Shown here piece after piece: positions 44,401 to 52,431 of a stretch of DNA of 64,000 nucleotides. The notes under the pieces are model-generated. The model made no database searches. It saw nothing but the letters and a program-made list of their open reading frames with translations, and was not told the DNA's origin. The stretch spans positions 37,749 to 101,748 of the forward strand of contig CAYPCN010000002.1 in assembly GCA_964409235.1 (NCBI GenBank), in the 5' to 3' direction. This stretch comes from CAINFV01 sp964409235. Lineage in GTDB: Bacteria > Chlamydiota > Chlamydiia > Chlamydiales > FEN-1388. The translations under genes were made by a program, and so were the position numbers. Positions within the stretch are counted from its first letter, which is position 1, and each line of letters opens with the position of its first letter.

Positions 44401-47189
44401 ACAATCCTCGAACATTCCTGCAGGGCTCTCTTTGCTTCATCGATGAGCCTGCGCTTGTCTTCTACAGTAGTGACAGTTTGTAACGATTTAAGTAACTTCC
44501 TTGCCTTTTCAAAGCTTGCGCCTGGCTTCCCTTCTTTGTTCTTAGGAGCTGCTCGAATCGCCTGTCCGAGCTCCTCCAGAGCCACGCCCACTGTCACGCT
44601 GAACCCTTCTTCGGCTCTTTCTACCGGTTTTGCCGCCGCAGCGGGCGGGATAGAGGGCAATGCTCTGCCTGTCACCGATGGTTTTCCCGCCACTAGTTTT
44701 TCCGCCGCCTGTGCAGGCGATTGTCTGCCTTTCGTTGTTTGCGCTGCGGACTTTGGTTTTCGAGCTTCACCAAGCCGCAGTCTCAACTCTTCTTTCTGCG
44801 CGTCGAACCTTGATATTTGTTGGTGAAGGGAGCGCCATAATTCGGACGCGGGGCGGAGCATAGCATCGAGTTCTTGTATTGACGCGTCCAAAGAAGCATA
44901 ATCCTTCTTGGCCGTTTGTACATCTCCTGGCCGCTCTCTACTCATCGCTTCAAGAAGTTTCCTTGCGCTCTCTCTTTCGGTCCAGATGCTAGCTCGCGCC
45001 TGACAAGCTCTCCCTAATAGAACATCAATCTCCTGCCCACGATTGCCAATAGCCGCTCTTGCCGTTTCAGCAGCGAGAATCGATGCATCAGCGTTGTCTA
45101 ACAACCTCTTGTCCTCTCGCGCCCCCCTTCCCATCAGAGATTTTGCTTTCTGTAAGGCATCCTCCATGACCCGAACCTGCTCTGCGACCTCCAGCCTCTT
45201 TCCATTCGCTGCCTGTATATCAGATAATGCCGCCGTCTTTTGCTTTTTCACGCTCTCCAGCGTTGCATGGATCTTCGCCTGCCGATCATCGACCCCAGCT
45301 GCAGGTGGTGCTGATGGTAGTACCTCTTTTTCTCGAGCGACAGTTTGGCTTCCCTGTTGGAGCTGACCTGCCTTACCCGCCGTCGCAGGCTTCTGCTCGA
45401 GAACAGCAACCGCCGCTTCTAATTCCCTGATGACATCATTAATTAGTTCCCACTTACGAACCTTGGACCGATCTTTGTCCCATCCAATAAACATGCGGTC
45501 TTTAGATTTTCGTATAAAATCACTGAGCGATTTCTGTTTATCTTCCAATTTCTTCCCGTCAAATCCTGCTAAAACTTCATCCCACTCTTTTATCCAGGCC
45601 TGAAATTCCCCTTCAAATTTAAGCAAACTATTTTCCCGGGCGAACTCAATAGCCTGCCTCGCTTGTCCGATCTGCTGTTCAAATACAGCCTCCTGATCCC
45701 GACGTACTGCTGCTTTCTGTTCCTGCACCTCCCTGGCCTCTTTCTCGTCTCCTTGTTTTTTTTCGCTCTCAGCTTCTGGAACATCAATCAGTGACGCCTC
45801 CGGATATAGAGCACGAAATAAGGAGGGGCTCGACGTTAGCAACTTCATCGTCTTCGCAAGCGTCCTGATCTTCGTTTGGTCTATCTCTCCTTTTTCAGAG
45901 ACAGTTAAGCCTTGCAATGTTTGAGCGAGATCCCTCAATTTTTTGCTTATCGCATCTCTTTTAGTTTGGAACGCTACCACCCGACGATCGACTTCCTCAC
46001 TCCCGCTTGTGCCCGCTCCAGAGTCTGTGCTAGGTCGGTCCCAAGCGTCCTCGTCCTCGCCCTCGTCCTCGCCCATCTTCTCTCTACGTAGCAGTATCGA
46101 CGAGGCCATCGTCCTGGAAAAATCCGTCTGGACTTCTGGCATCAGATTTGAAATTTCTCTCTCTATACCCCTTAACCGCTCCTCCGATTCCTCTATTCGT
46201 TCACAGTCCGATGGCAATTTGGATACGGAGGTCGCAAGCTCTTCAAAGCGCTGATTTACTTCCTTTTTCTTCATTTCGTCCGAGAGCATTATGCCTTTTC
46301 CTTTCTCCACCAATATCGGTGTAGAAAAAGTCTCTCTCACCACGTTCGAACACGCTCGTGAATGCTCGGTCTCCACCCTAGCGCTTTGCTCAGTACCGCG
46401 CTTTTCTTGGGGCGCACCCCCCTCCTCGGTTTGTTCAGCCTCTCCTGTATCCCCCGTTTTGCTTTCGAAAGCTGTCCGTAGCGCTGAAGCTAGGTCAAGG
46501 ACAGAACGCGCTGGTGGCACCTTTGGTAATGGAGGAGGAGGTGATACCGTTTGCGCTTGTGGCGACTCCTCTAGTGAACCACCCTCGCCCCCTATTTGTT
46601 CCTCCCCTACGTTCTCCTTCTCTGCCGGGAAGACTGTTTGTTGCGCTGCTTCATCCGTTGGCGCCTTGCTCTCTGCACGCTCTTGTGGTGCGCTTGCAGC
46701 TGGCCGCACGCTTCCTGTTTCCACCACCTCGAGAGAGGCTAAAATCTTCCAAAGATTTTTTAAATCCTGCAATTCTTGTATAATTCTGGCCTGCTTTTGC
46801 TTGGCCCCCTCCTCACTTGAGGCCGCGCTCTTCTCTGTCTCCTTAGCCCCGATTGCTTGCTGAACGCTCGTAAAAATGATTTGAAAATCCTCGTTAGCAG
46901 CATAGGTTCGCCTCGGACGAAAGAAATCTAAAAATTTTGTCCACCAGCTTCTTTTATCCTCTTGACGCCGAATTTCTAAGTTCTTCAATTTCAAGTCTTT
47001 ACCTGTATATGCGAAGGCAAGATTCTTTCTAAAATAGTTCGCAACCTTCTGCGCTTCGTCATCGTTAAGCACGTCAAGCGCTACTGTGCGCACCCTTTTA
47101 CCCAAAGCAGCACTCGCAACCAATCCCTTATACAAGTTGAAAAGCGCGCTAAAATCGCCTTTGTCTAGGGGAGAAACCGCCGTGACCAT
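41439..47189 (-). CDS. Giant coiled-coil protein (1916 residues)
   Basis: The product begins with a globular region of about 110 residues ('LNLYKGLVASAALGKRV' region, then 'FFRPRRTYAANEDF'), continues with acidic, proline-rich and low-complexity linkers, and then has over 1300 residues of Ala/Glu/Lys/Gln-rich heptads typical of long coiled coils (about 300-1650). It closes with a globular domain (about 1690-1916) containing 'NPIAVLFICDTWCANASEFK'. The last residues are 'DIDIVDVTAS'. There is no signal peptide or membrane helix. The start ATG has GAGG 7 nt upstream and a good promoter at 47226-47254. It may be structural or an effector; I recognise no family. Antisense ORFs inside it come from the skewed codon use. 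Confidence 0.85.
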   Translation of the reverse strand: MVTAVSPLDKGDFSALFNLYKGLVASAALGKRVRTVALDVLNDDEAQKVANYFRKNLAFAYTGKDLKLKNLEIRRQEDKRSWWTKFLDFFRPRRTYAANEDFQIIFTSVQQAIGAKETEKSAASSEEGAKQKQARIIQELQDLKNLWKILASLEVVETGSVRPAASAPQERAESKAPTDEAAQQTVFPAEKENVGEEQIGGEGGSLEESPQAQTVSPPPPLPKVPPARSVLDLASALRTAFESKTGDTGEAEQTEEGGAPQEKRGTEQSARVETEHSRACSNVVRETFSTPILVEKGKGIMLSDEMKKKEVNQRFEELATSVSKLPSDCERIEESEERLRGIEREISNLMPEVQTDFSRTMASSILLRREKMGEDEGEDEDAWDRPSTDSGAGTSGSEEVDRRVVAFQTKRDAISKKLRDLAQTLQGLTVSEKGEIDQTKIRTLAKTMKLLTSSPSLFRALYPEASLIDVPEAESEKKQGDEKEAREVQEQKAAVRRDQEAVFEQQIGQARQAIEFARENSLLKFEGEFQAWIKEWDEVLAGFDGKKLEDKQKSLSDFIRKSKDRMFIGWDKDRSKVRKWELINDVIRELEAAVAVLEQKPATAGKAGQLQQGSQTVAREKEVLPSAPPAAGVDDRQAKIHATLESVKKQKTAALSDIQAANGKRLEVAEQVRVMEDALQKAKSLMGRGAREDKRLLDNADASILAAETARAAIGNRGQEIDVLLGRACQARASIWTERESARKLLEAMSRERPGDVQTAKKDYASLDASIQELDAMLRPASELWRSLHQQISRFDAQKEELRLRLGEARKPKSAAQTTKGRQSPAQAAEKLVAGKPSVTGRALPSIPPAAAAKPVERAEEGFSVTVGVALEELGQAIRAAPKNKEGKPGASFEKARKLLKSLQTVTTVEDKRRLIDEAKRALQECSRIVGKQSNARERVTSALESLDEAKRTLPEEEKPPVAEAEEKKPTEAQAQQVREAEEAPPKVEARAEAERQERERKEKEATEAEAKKLAEEHVAAAAAKATEAEDVAQAASNVAKASVEAARAANSVVRKEVEEVESLLKAARANMDEANRTVSRAENSQDLSAAETAVRVVSAAQKAAAEAETRGQALKEQLVSVTSLIEAAQNKVKASAEAAATARSSAEEALAAMAGLPGETEAREKGRAAQQGVAEPEVQQELSDALQALRSAIGAIDTAPALVTEGERLAASAASVERAAKEKSAADAAKKQQEVKNRIETVAPQAEALDELLRAYEEEVASARHAQSNVEEFRQKADTATQKAKEDGTVDSAEEAIQAWTLVTKSLTDTQQHVDAALRAVATALTSADAVVREAQKITAAAEQAEKAAQTVGGEILKVAQETRRQSEELERKATEAQEKAREWETSQKKVQEEVGAKLKEAQTKGKAAGAAKMTAQEIERYRQEAEKAEEVAQTARTAAVDPIAEAERAIEELQTPLKEVRRQVEKANEKFQEAASKVEEAEREKRIVAANNAARTVEEAVSAIGQAIGQRNERPSRMESARTTIRAALDKATASEQAARAALVAEEKAAATIPNRDPGRVATARQHVDTEEASARKFREALEMIKKAMQELRLVPSEEAGRQLAKRALGIQESLEREQKEALEKEVAASLARADASSRATEGVAELPSPRDRLPGDLKKKKILSSQQGKTKEDQILNLINDPKFDLQKGPSAVAEKFKRYNFLPQVLQGGNPIAVLFICDTWCANASEFKKFPPPKDLASQLARKFVEGMGRQPPDPRYARVEAYLKAHETSPSVGNLYQNILDEMVVLRALKDLKESDAKAAVAKVKDDRTVGRREELTKRILQQYPDGTEKALFSFMHTLVTIDVFLQDDAVQILVQELTKRKKKVSEVAAIFDTEGHKKSKFYSALKLKWQESEPPESPGDIDIVDVTAS

Positions 47190-47225
47190 ATCTCTACCTC
47201 GCCGATATACAGTTCAATTTTTTTT

Positions 47226-47254
47226 GGTATACTCCTTCTGAAGTTATCCAGCAA
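47226..47254 (-). promoter_or_regulatory. Promoter of the giant coiled-coil gene
   Basis: On the minus strand, TTGCTG (47249-47254) and TATACC (47226-47231) are 17 nt apart, close to the consensus. This predicts transcription start about 30 nt before the ATG at 47189. Confidence 0.5.
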
Positions 47255-47279
47255 TGCGCCCAACTCCTCAAAGTCAAGA

Positions 47280-47308
47280 TTGCGCTTAACACAAACTTTC
47301 GACATAGT
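47280..47308 (+). promoter_or_regulatory. Possible promoter of the MFS transporter gene
   Basis: TTGCGC (47280-47285) and CATAGT (47303-47308) are 17 nt apart, about 35 nt before the ATG at 47344. The -10 box has only four consensus bases. Confidence 0.35.
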
Positions 47309-47343
47309 CTCGGATCACACTGAACCAACACCGGATAGAGCCC

Positions 47344-49110
47344 ATGTTTGTACGCCCAGAACGTTCAGAAGAAGAGGCAAGCGCTGCTACGGCGCAGGTC
47401 TCGAAGCAGTGGGCATCATTCCGCAACCTCAACATCGCGCAGTTCATCGGCGCGATGAATGACAACACCTTCAAGCTCCTCCTCGCCTTCTGCTTCATCC
47501 ATATCGAAGGAGCCGCTTCCAGCAATAGAATCCTCTCCATCGCAGGCGCCGTCTACGTCCTGCCCTTCATCCTGCTTTCAACATCCGCCGGCATCATCGC
47601 TGACCGCTACAGCAAAAGAAGCATCATCGTCGCTACGAGAATCGCAGAGATTGTAGTCCTATTTTTAGGGATGATCGCCTTCGGCCTGCAAAGCCAGTTT
47701 TTGTCCTTCACCGCTCTCTTTCTACTCGCTGCCCATAGCGCCATCTTCGGCCCATGTAAGTACGGTATCGTCCCAGAGATCGTCCCCAAAGAAGATATCT
47801 CCAAAGCCAATGGCATTCTGACGTCGTTCTCCTATGTCGCCATTATCATCGGGACCTTCTTGGCATCCTTCCTCGCCGACATCACAAATCGAAGGTTTGT
47901 CATCGCTCTGAGCTTCTGCGTCTTCTTCTCCCTCATCGCCATCATCGCCAGCTTCCGCATCCAAAAAACACCGCCAGCAGGATCCAAGAAAAAAGTTACC
48001 CCGTGGCTCGTCACAGAAATCATTGAAAATATCGGTATCATTCGCAACGAACCCTCGCTCCTTTCGGCTGTATTAGGGTCGGCCTTCTTCCTCTTCGTGG
48101 GCTCGTACGTTCAGCTCAACATGATTCCCTTCGCTATGAAGGTCCTCCACCTTACCGATGTTCAAGGCGGGTATATGTTCCTGCTGACCGCCTTTGGAAT
48201 CGGGACGGGAGCGTTGATCGCAGGGAAGCTGTCGGGAAAATCCGTGGAATTTGGCTTGGTGCCATTAGGGGGCATCAGCATGGCCATCTGCGCCATCGGG
48301 CTCGACTACTATTCAGACTCTCTTCTCACAGTGCTCCTCCTCGTCTTCCTCATCGGCCTGTTTGGAGGTATCTACCTCGTCCCCCTGGACTCATACATCC
48401 AAGTCGCAAGCCCCAAAACATACCGCGGCCAGATCGTCGCTACTGGCAACGTGCTTGGATTCTGCGGCGTCCTACTGTCAGCACTGTCCATGTATGTTCT
48501 CAGTGAAATCATCGGCCTCACCCCAGATCAGGGATTTACTGTCGTTGGTATCGTCACGCTCTTGATGGCAATCGCCATCTCCATCTCGATGTCAGGATAT
48601 GTCATCAGGTTCTTTTCGCTGATCTTCTGCTACTTCTGTTTCCCCGCATACCTCAAAGGCAAAGAGCAGATTCCCATCGACACACCATCTGTCTTCTTAG
48701 TACCCCAGTCATTCTGGCCATGGGCCGCTGTGCTGCTCGCCTCACAACGCCGGAGAATGCGGTTGTTCACCCTCGCACCGCAAACAACCCCTCCCTTTCC
48801 CGCAAATGTCGCCCGACGGTTGATCCCCATTCTCGAAATCCACGATATTCATGAGATCTCTCCATCAGGAGAATCCGCAGAGAAATTTCGGCATGCTATT
48901 GAGCGCGGCACGTCGATCGCCATCTTCTGCTCAAAACGGACCCTGTCCCACTACGCTCAACCGCTCGTCACCGCCTGGACACAAGAACCCGGCATGGACC
49001 GCGTCTCATTCTTCACCGTCGCCATCCCAGACTCGTCGGACGGCGAGCCGAAAACAGGGAAGCTCTCTCTGTCCGCCCAGATTGAACGGCTGCCCGAACA
49101 CGGCGAATGA
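47344..49110 (+). CDS. MFS transporter, LplT-like lysophospholipid flippase with extra C-terminal domain
   Basis: The 588-residue protein has about 12 membrane helices (residues about 25-440). It starts with 'FRNLNIAQFIGAMNDNTFKLLL', typical of the LplT/Aas-type transporters that flip lysophospholipids across the inner membrane; 'LFGGIYLVPLDSYIQVASPKTYRGQIVA' also fits. In many bacteria the transporter is fused to, or next to, a PlsC/Aas acyltransferase. Here a soluble C-terminal part of about 130 residues follows ('VARRLIPILEIHDIHEIS'), without the acyltransferase HX4D motif. It may be a degenerate acyltransferase or a new domain. The start at 47344 has only a weak ribosome site. Confidence 0.85.
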   Translation: MFVRPERSEEEASAATAQVSKQWASFRNLNIAQFIGAMNDNTFKLLLAFCFIHIEGAASSNRILSIAGAVYVLPFILLSTSAGIIADRYSKRSIIVATRIAEIVVLFLGMIAFGLQSQFLSFTALFLLAAHSAIFGPCKYGIVPEIVPKEDISKANGILTSFSYVAIIIGTFLASFLADITNRRFVIALSFCVFFSLIAIIASFRIQKTPPAGSKKKVTPWLVTEIIENIGIIRNEPSLLSAVLGSAFFLFVGSYVQLNMIPFAMKVLHLTDVQGGYMFLLTAFGIGTGALIAGKLSGKSVEFGLVPLGGISMAICAIGLDYYSDSLLTVLLLVFLIGLFGGIYLVPLDSYIQVASPKTYRGQIVATGNVLGFCGVLLSALSMYVLSEIIGLTPDQGFTVVGIVTLLMAIAISISMSGYVIRFFSLIFCYFCFPAYLKGKEQIPIDTPSVFLVPQSFWPWAAVLLASQRRRMRLFTLAPQTTPPFPANVARRLIPILEIHDIHEISPSGESAEKFRHAIERGTSIAIFCSKRTLSHYAQPLVTAWTQEPGMDRVSFFTVAIPDSSDGEPKTGKLSLSAQIERLPEHGE

Positions 49111-49134
49111 GTACAACACCTCTCTTTCCTCCAA

Positions 49135-49290
49135 AGCCATTTACGATGCGGATTTTTAGAGGAGAAACGGGAGATTTTTGGATCGCAGGACCCCAAACCG
49201 ACGAAGCCCATATGCGCTGACATACGGGTGAGAAGGGTTTAGGGGGGAGATTCGGCCAAAAAGCTCGTACTCTAGCACATCGCACATGGC
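49135..49290. repeat. Intergenic repeat, longest copy
   Basis: The 156-bp copy starts AAGCCATTTACGATGCGGA and ends AGCACATCGCACATGGC. It contains the full set of internal boxes in order: TTTTTAGAGGAG, GGGAGATTTTTGG, ACCGACGAAGCCC, CTGACATACGGGTGA and GATTCGGCCAAAAAGCTCGT. It best shows the complete element and lies between the MFS gene and the next gene. Nothing else is seen in 49291-49366 except the ribosome site of the next gene. Confidence 0.75.
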
Positions 49291-49366
49291 GCCTCCATAA
49301 ATACACTAGAAAGAAAAAAAATTTTTGCTCATAACTCAGGGAGAAGACGACCCTCGGAGGAGTCCT

Positions 49367-52327
49367 ATGAGCACAAGCGGCGACATGATGGATATAGAAA
49401 GTGTATCCAGAAGTGATCTCTCGAGATCAACCCAAGCAACGCCCTCGTCTGGAAAAGGCAGCTTGTCTGGAAGGCAAGTAAAGCGCAAACACTCAACAGG
49501 CAGGCGACACGTCCCAACCACAGACGCCGAGACGCCCACACGGCCGATCAAAGCGAAAAAACGGAAAGAGCCGCGCCCACTCCCGGCCCCATTAGCGTCT
49601 GGATCAATCGCAGCACAAGAAACAGAGATGAGCAGAGGCGTAGCCAAATCGCCAAGCCCAGGTCCCGGAGCTCTCAAAGAGTTCGAATTCCGCTTGGATG
49701 CCACCCTCGCCGCACCAGATACATCAGCGATACCCAGAGACGTCGTCCTGCAACTTCTAACAGATGGAGAACAACAACTTCAACGACTCTGCCAAAAAGG
49801 AGCCTATCCACAGGCAAAACAACTCGCCATCAAACTGTTGCGCATCGACTCAGGCAACACCCCCATAAAACTCTTGCTACTTACCTCGCTCGAACGGCTT
49901 GCCAGCCGACACGACTACATCTCCTACGCTACGAAATTTGTCCGTGATACGACCATCGACCTTGACACCAGAGTGTCGATCGGCGCTACAGCTTTTACCT
50001 ATTGCTTCAAGATCTTTGACTTTGACAATGCCGTTGCATTCGGCAATGAATTATTACAAATCGCAGACAGCAACCCGGGTGTATTTGACACAGACAAGGT
50101 TAAGCAATACATAACAACCGCTCAAACGTCTCTACTAGAATACAACCAAGTGAATGATACTCATACACCAGGCTCCCCGCTCCAGGGGATATCAAAAGAT
50201 CAATTTGAACTCCTGACATTATGGCAAAATCAGCCGCATACCTGTACCGAAGAGCAGTCCAGAAAATTGAATGAAGTTTTATCGTTCTGCATTGGCAACG
50301 AAGAATTCTCGCGGGCGCTCCGGACAGCAAGTCAGGTTCCGGGAAGGGTACAAGCACTACAGATCTCTCTTCTTCCCTCTCATGTGATTTTCGGGGAAAG
50401 GGGTGCCCAAAGTACAGACGAAGCAGGAAAAACACTGTCCTCAGTACGACGTTCATCTCAAGAGCTCTCAGAACTCTGTAAAGAACTGAGTATTCTCGCC
50501 TATAAAACAGGGGCGGCAAATGTTGAAAAGTACATGGCAGCGCTGAGCAAGCTGTCATCAATCCTCGAAAAGCTAGAGACGCGAAGAGACGCTCAAGCGT
50601 TCCAACACCTGCTCTCGCTCTTTCAGGAGCCGTCTGAAGCCGTTGCTCAGTCCTATCGACCTGACCAAATCATGGCAGCCCGCCAACACCTTACGCAAAG
50701 AGCAGAGGCCGTGGCCGAAGCAACTATTGAACCCGCAGAGAGACTGTCCAGGGCTGACCTTGTTGCACTCAACTCACTTATCAAGCTGAAGGAATCGCTA
50801 TGCTTCTATCAATCGGAAGGTCTATTACAGGACAATAGCATCGTCGACGCCATCATCGAACAGGGGAAGCGCGCCGAAGAGTTAGCCGACAAGCTCATTC
50901 ACGTGCTGGGAGAGCCCTACCAAACTGGAGATCTATCATTTCGAAATCTCGGAAAATTTGATGCGCTCACAGGGAAATCTCAGGGGTGGATGATGACACT
51001 CTACTCCCATATCACTCCGTTCGGCCATGCCGCGATGATTGATCAGACGATGGACCTTGATACCATTATGTATTCCGAGGTTCTCGATCAGTACATCTAC
51101 CGCCGGGTGCCCTTAGAGGAGTTCTTTGCTACCGACGTGTATCGAGTCAACGTTGCGTCATTGGTGGGTGAGGAAGGAAAGAAACTGCTCGCAGCACAGC
51201 TAACGCGATTACAAGAGCTCGGAGCTATATCCCCCCTCATGACCCTAGACCAATACATTGAAGAAGAGTTCCTTGCCCATCTAGACACGATCTTAGCTGG
51301 TCCAGCCATCTCTGGACCAGAGATAGAGCAGACAGAAGCGATGGTAGAAGAACAGTTTTCCCCAGCAGAAATACACGCGCTCGTCCAAGCAAAACGTCAG
51401 TCCCTCACGAAAGATGAAGGGATAAAAGTTCGTTATAATATCGCCCTCCGTCTTGGCGGCAGTGCCTTCGAGCAACTATCCGATGAAGAAAGAGATTTAG
51501 GCATCATCGAAGAGTATCTTCGCACAGAAAAGACTGAAGATGAACTACAGAAACTGTCGACACAAGAAAAACATGATCTGTTCGAAGCCACCATGCAACG
51601 CCGCGGTGACGACCAGAGTTTCGTGGTCAGAACATACAGCACCAACTATCTCTATCGACTGGGAGTAGAGTCCCTCTCTCAGCTCGCGCCAGATCAAAAA
51701 GAAATATATATAATCGAAGGAATAAAATCCTTGATTGGACTGAAGACGGCGGCACAACTTGAGCAAGAGCGGCAAACACAACTCGAGGAGTATCACTCCC
51801 AGACCTTTCAAACCATTCAAAATGATGGCATGCTTCAAATTCGTGCTGGGATTAACCCCTTCCACCGTTCTATGACGTTGCCGTGGACAACGCCCCCTCA
51901 AGAACTGGATTTTCGCGCTATTCAATTCCAAGGGAAGATGATCTGCTCACAATTCCAAGCATTGGCCATGCTCAAAGCCCTCGCCCTCACCCAAGAGTCT
52001 CTGTACGAAAAGATGGCAGAGAGCATCGCCAGAGAGGGGTCAGAGCTGGCACCAGAGATGGAGGAACTCCCTCCTCTCTCTCAAGGACAGCAACGCATGT
52101 ACGAGGCTGCCCTGGCTGACGTTCGCGCTCGCAAGCTCTTCACCATGCCCGTCTCGGCCCAAGAACGACAGGAACTACTCACACCTAAACGAGTCGTCGA
52201 ACTCTTTCAGCACTACTTGCGCCCAGTCCCTCTGGCGCCCGTTGCCAGAGAAATTCTCGACGTGCCAGAACAGTTCTTCGGCACCGCTCTTTTTGGCACA
52301 GGCAAGCCGCCGTCACCTTCAATGTAA
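49367..52327 (+). CDS. Large soluble protein with NLS-like basic clusters, candidate effector
   Basis: The 986-residue product is unknown. The ATG at 49367 has GGAGGAG about 6 nt upstream; a frame starting at 49325 lacks one. The first 110 residues are disordered, rich in Ser, Pro and basic residues, with 'RQVKRKHSTGRRH' (36-48) and 'RPIKAKKRKEPRP' (59-71), which resemble eukaryotic nuclear localisation signals. Residues about 120-270 look like helical repeats of TPR type ('LQRLCQKGAYPQAKQLAIKL'). The rest is helical, with acidic and basic patches and no signal peptide. The N-terminus fits a type III secretion signal in being Ser-rich, but that is inference. The single-gene unit ends convergent with the outer-membrane gene. 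Confidence 0.8.
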   Translation: MSTSGDMMDIESVSRSDLSRSTQATPSSGKGSLSGRQVKRKHSTGRRHVPTTDAETPTRPIKAKKRKEPRPLPAPLASGSIAAQETEMSRGVAKSPSPGPGALKEFEFRLDATLAAPDTSAIPRDVVLQLLTDGEQQLQRLCQKGAYPQAKQLAIKLLRIDSGNTPIKLLLLTSLERLASRHDYISYATKFVRDTTIDLDTRVSIGATAFTYCFKIFDFDNAVAFGNELLQIADSNPGVFDTDKVKQYITTAQTSLLEYNQVNDTHTPGSPLQGISKDQFELLTLWQNQPHTCTEEQSRKLNEVLSFCIGNEEFSRALRTASQVPGRVQALQISLLPSHVIFGERGAQSTDEAGKTLSSVRRSSQELSELCKELSILAYKTGAANVEKYMAALSKLSSILEKLETRRDAQAFQHLLSLFQEPSEAVAQSYRPDQIMAARQHLTQRAEAVAEATIEPAERLSRADLVALNSLIKLKESLCFYQSEGLLQDNSIVDAIIEQGKRAEELADKLIHVLGEPYQTGDLSFRNLGKFDALTGKSQGWMMTLYSHITPFGHAAMIDQTMDLDTIMYSEVLDQYIYRRVPLEEFFATDVYRVNVASLVGEEGKKLLAAQLTRLQELGAISPLMTLDQYIEEEFLAHLDTILAGPAISGPEIEQTEAMVEEQFSPAEIHALVQAKRQSLTKDEGIKVRYNIALRLGGSAFEQLSDEERDLGIIEEYLRTEKTEDELQKLSTQEKHDLFEATMQRRGDDQSFVVRTYSTNYLYRLGVESLSQLAPDQKEIYIIEGIKSLIGLKTAAQLEQERQTQLEEYHSQTFQTIQNDGMLQIRAGINPFHRSMTLPWTTPPQELDFRAIQFQGKMICSQFQALAMLKALALTQESLYEKMAESIAREGSELAPEMEELPPLSQGQQRMYEAALADVRARKLFTMPVSAQERQELLTPKRVVELFQHYLRPVPLAPVAREILDVPEQFFGTALFGTGKPPSPSM

Positions 52328-52356
52328 GAGAATAGAGAAACGGCCATCACAGGCAA

Positions 52357-52400
52357 CAAAAAACCCCGAGGAAGGAGAGGAGCCTCTTCCCTCGGGGTTC
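52357..52400 (-). terminator. Rho-independent terminator of the outer-membrane protein gene
   Basis: On the minus strand a GC-rich stem (AACCCCGAGG and CCTCGGGGTT) with a mostly paired A/G-rich loop region is followed by a run of seven T (52357-52363). It is 33 bp after the stop at 52432. It can also slow transcription from the convergent gene, but the T-run is on this strand only. Confidence 0.85.
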
Positions 52401-52431
52401 GAATCAAGCAAAATCCGTACGGAATCGTCGC

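Noticed and set aside
43795..44826. A 343-residue Ala/Ser/Phe-rich plus-strand ORF, and a 190-residue one at 46291-46863
   Set aside because: Both are antisense products of the Ala/Glu-rich coiled-coil gene, not membrane proteins.
2600..49290. CRISPR array
   Set aside because: The repeats are widely spaced, inverted at their ends, variable in length and lack regular spacers; no cas genes are present.
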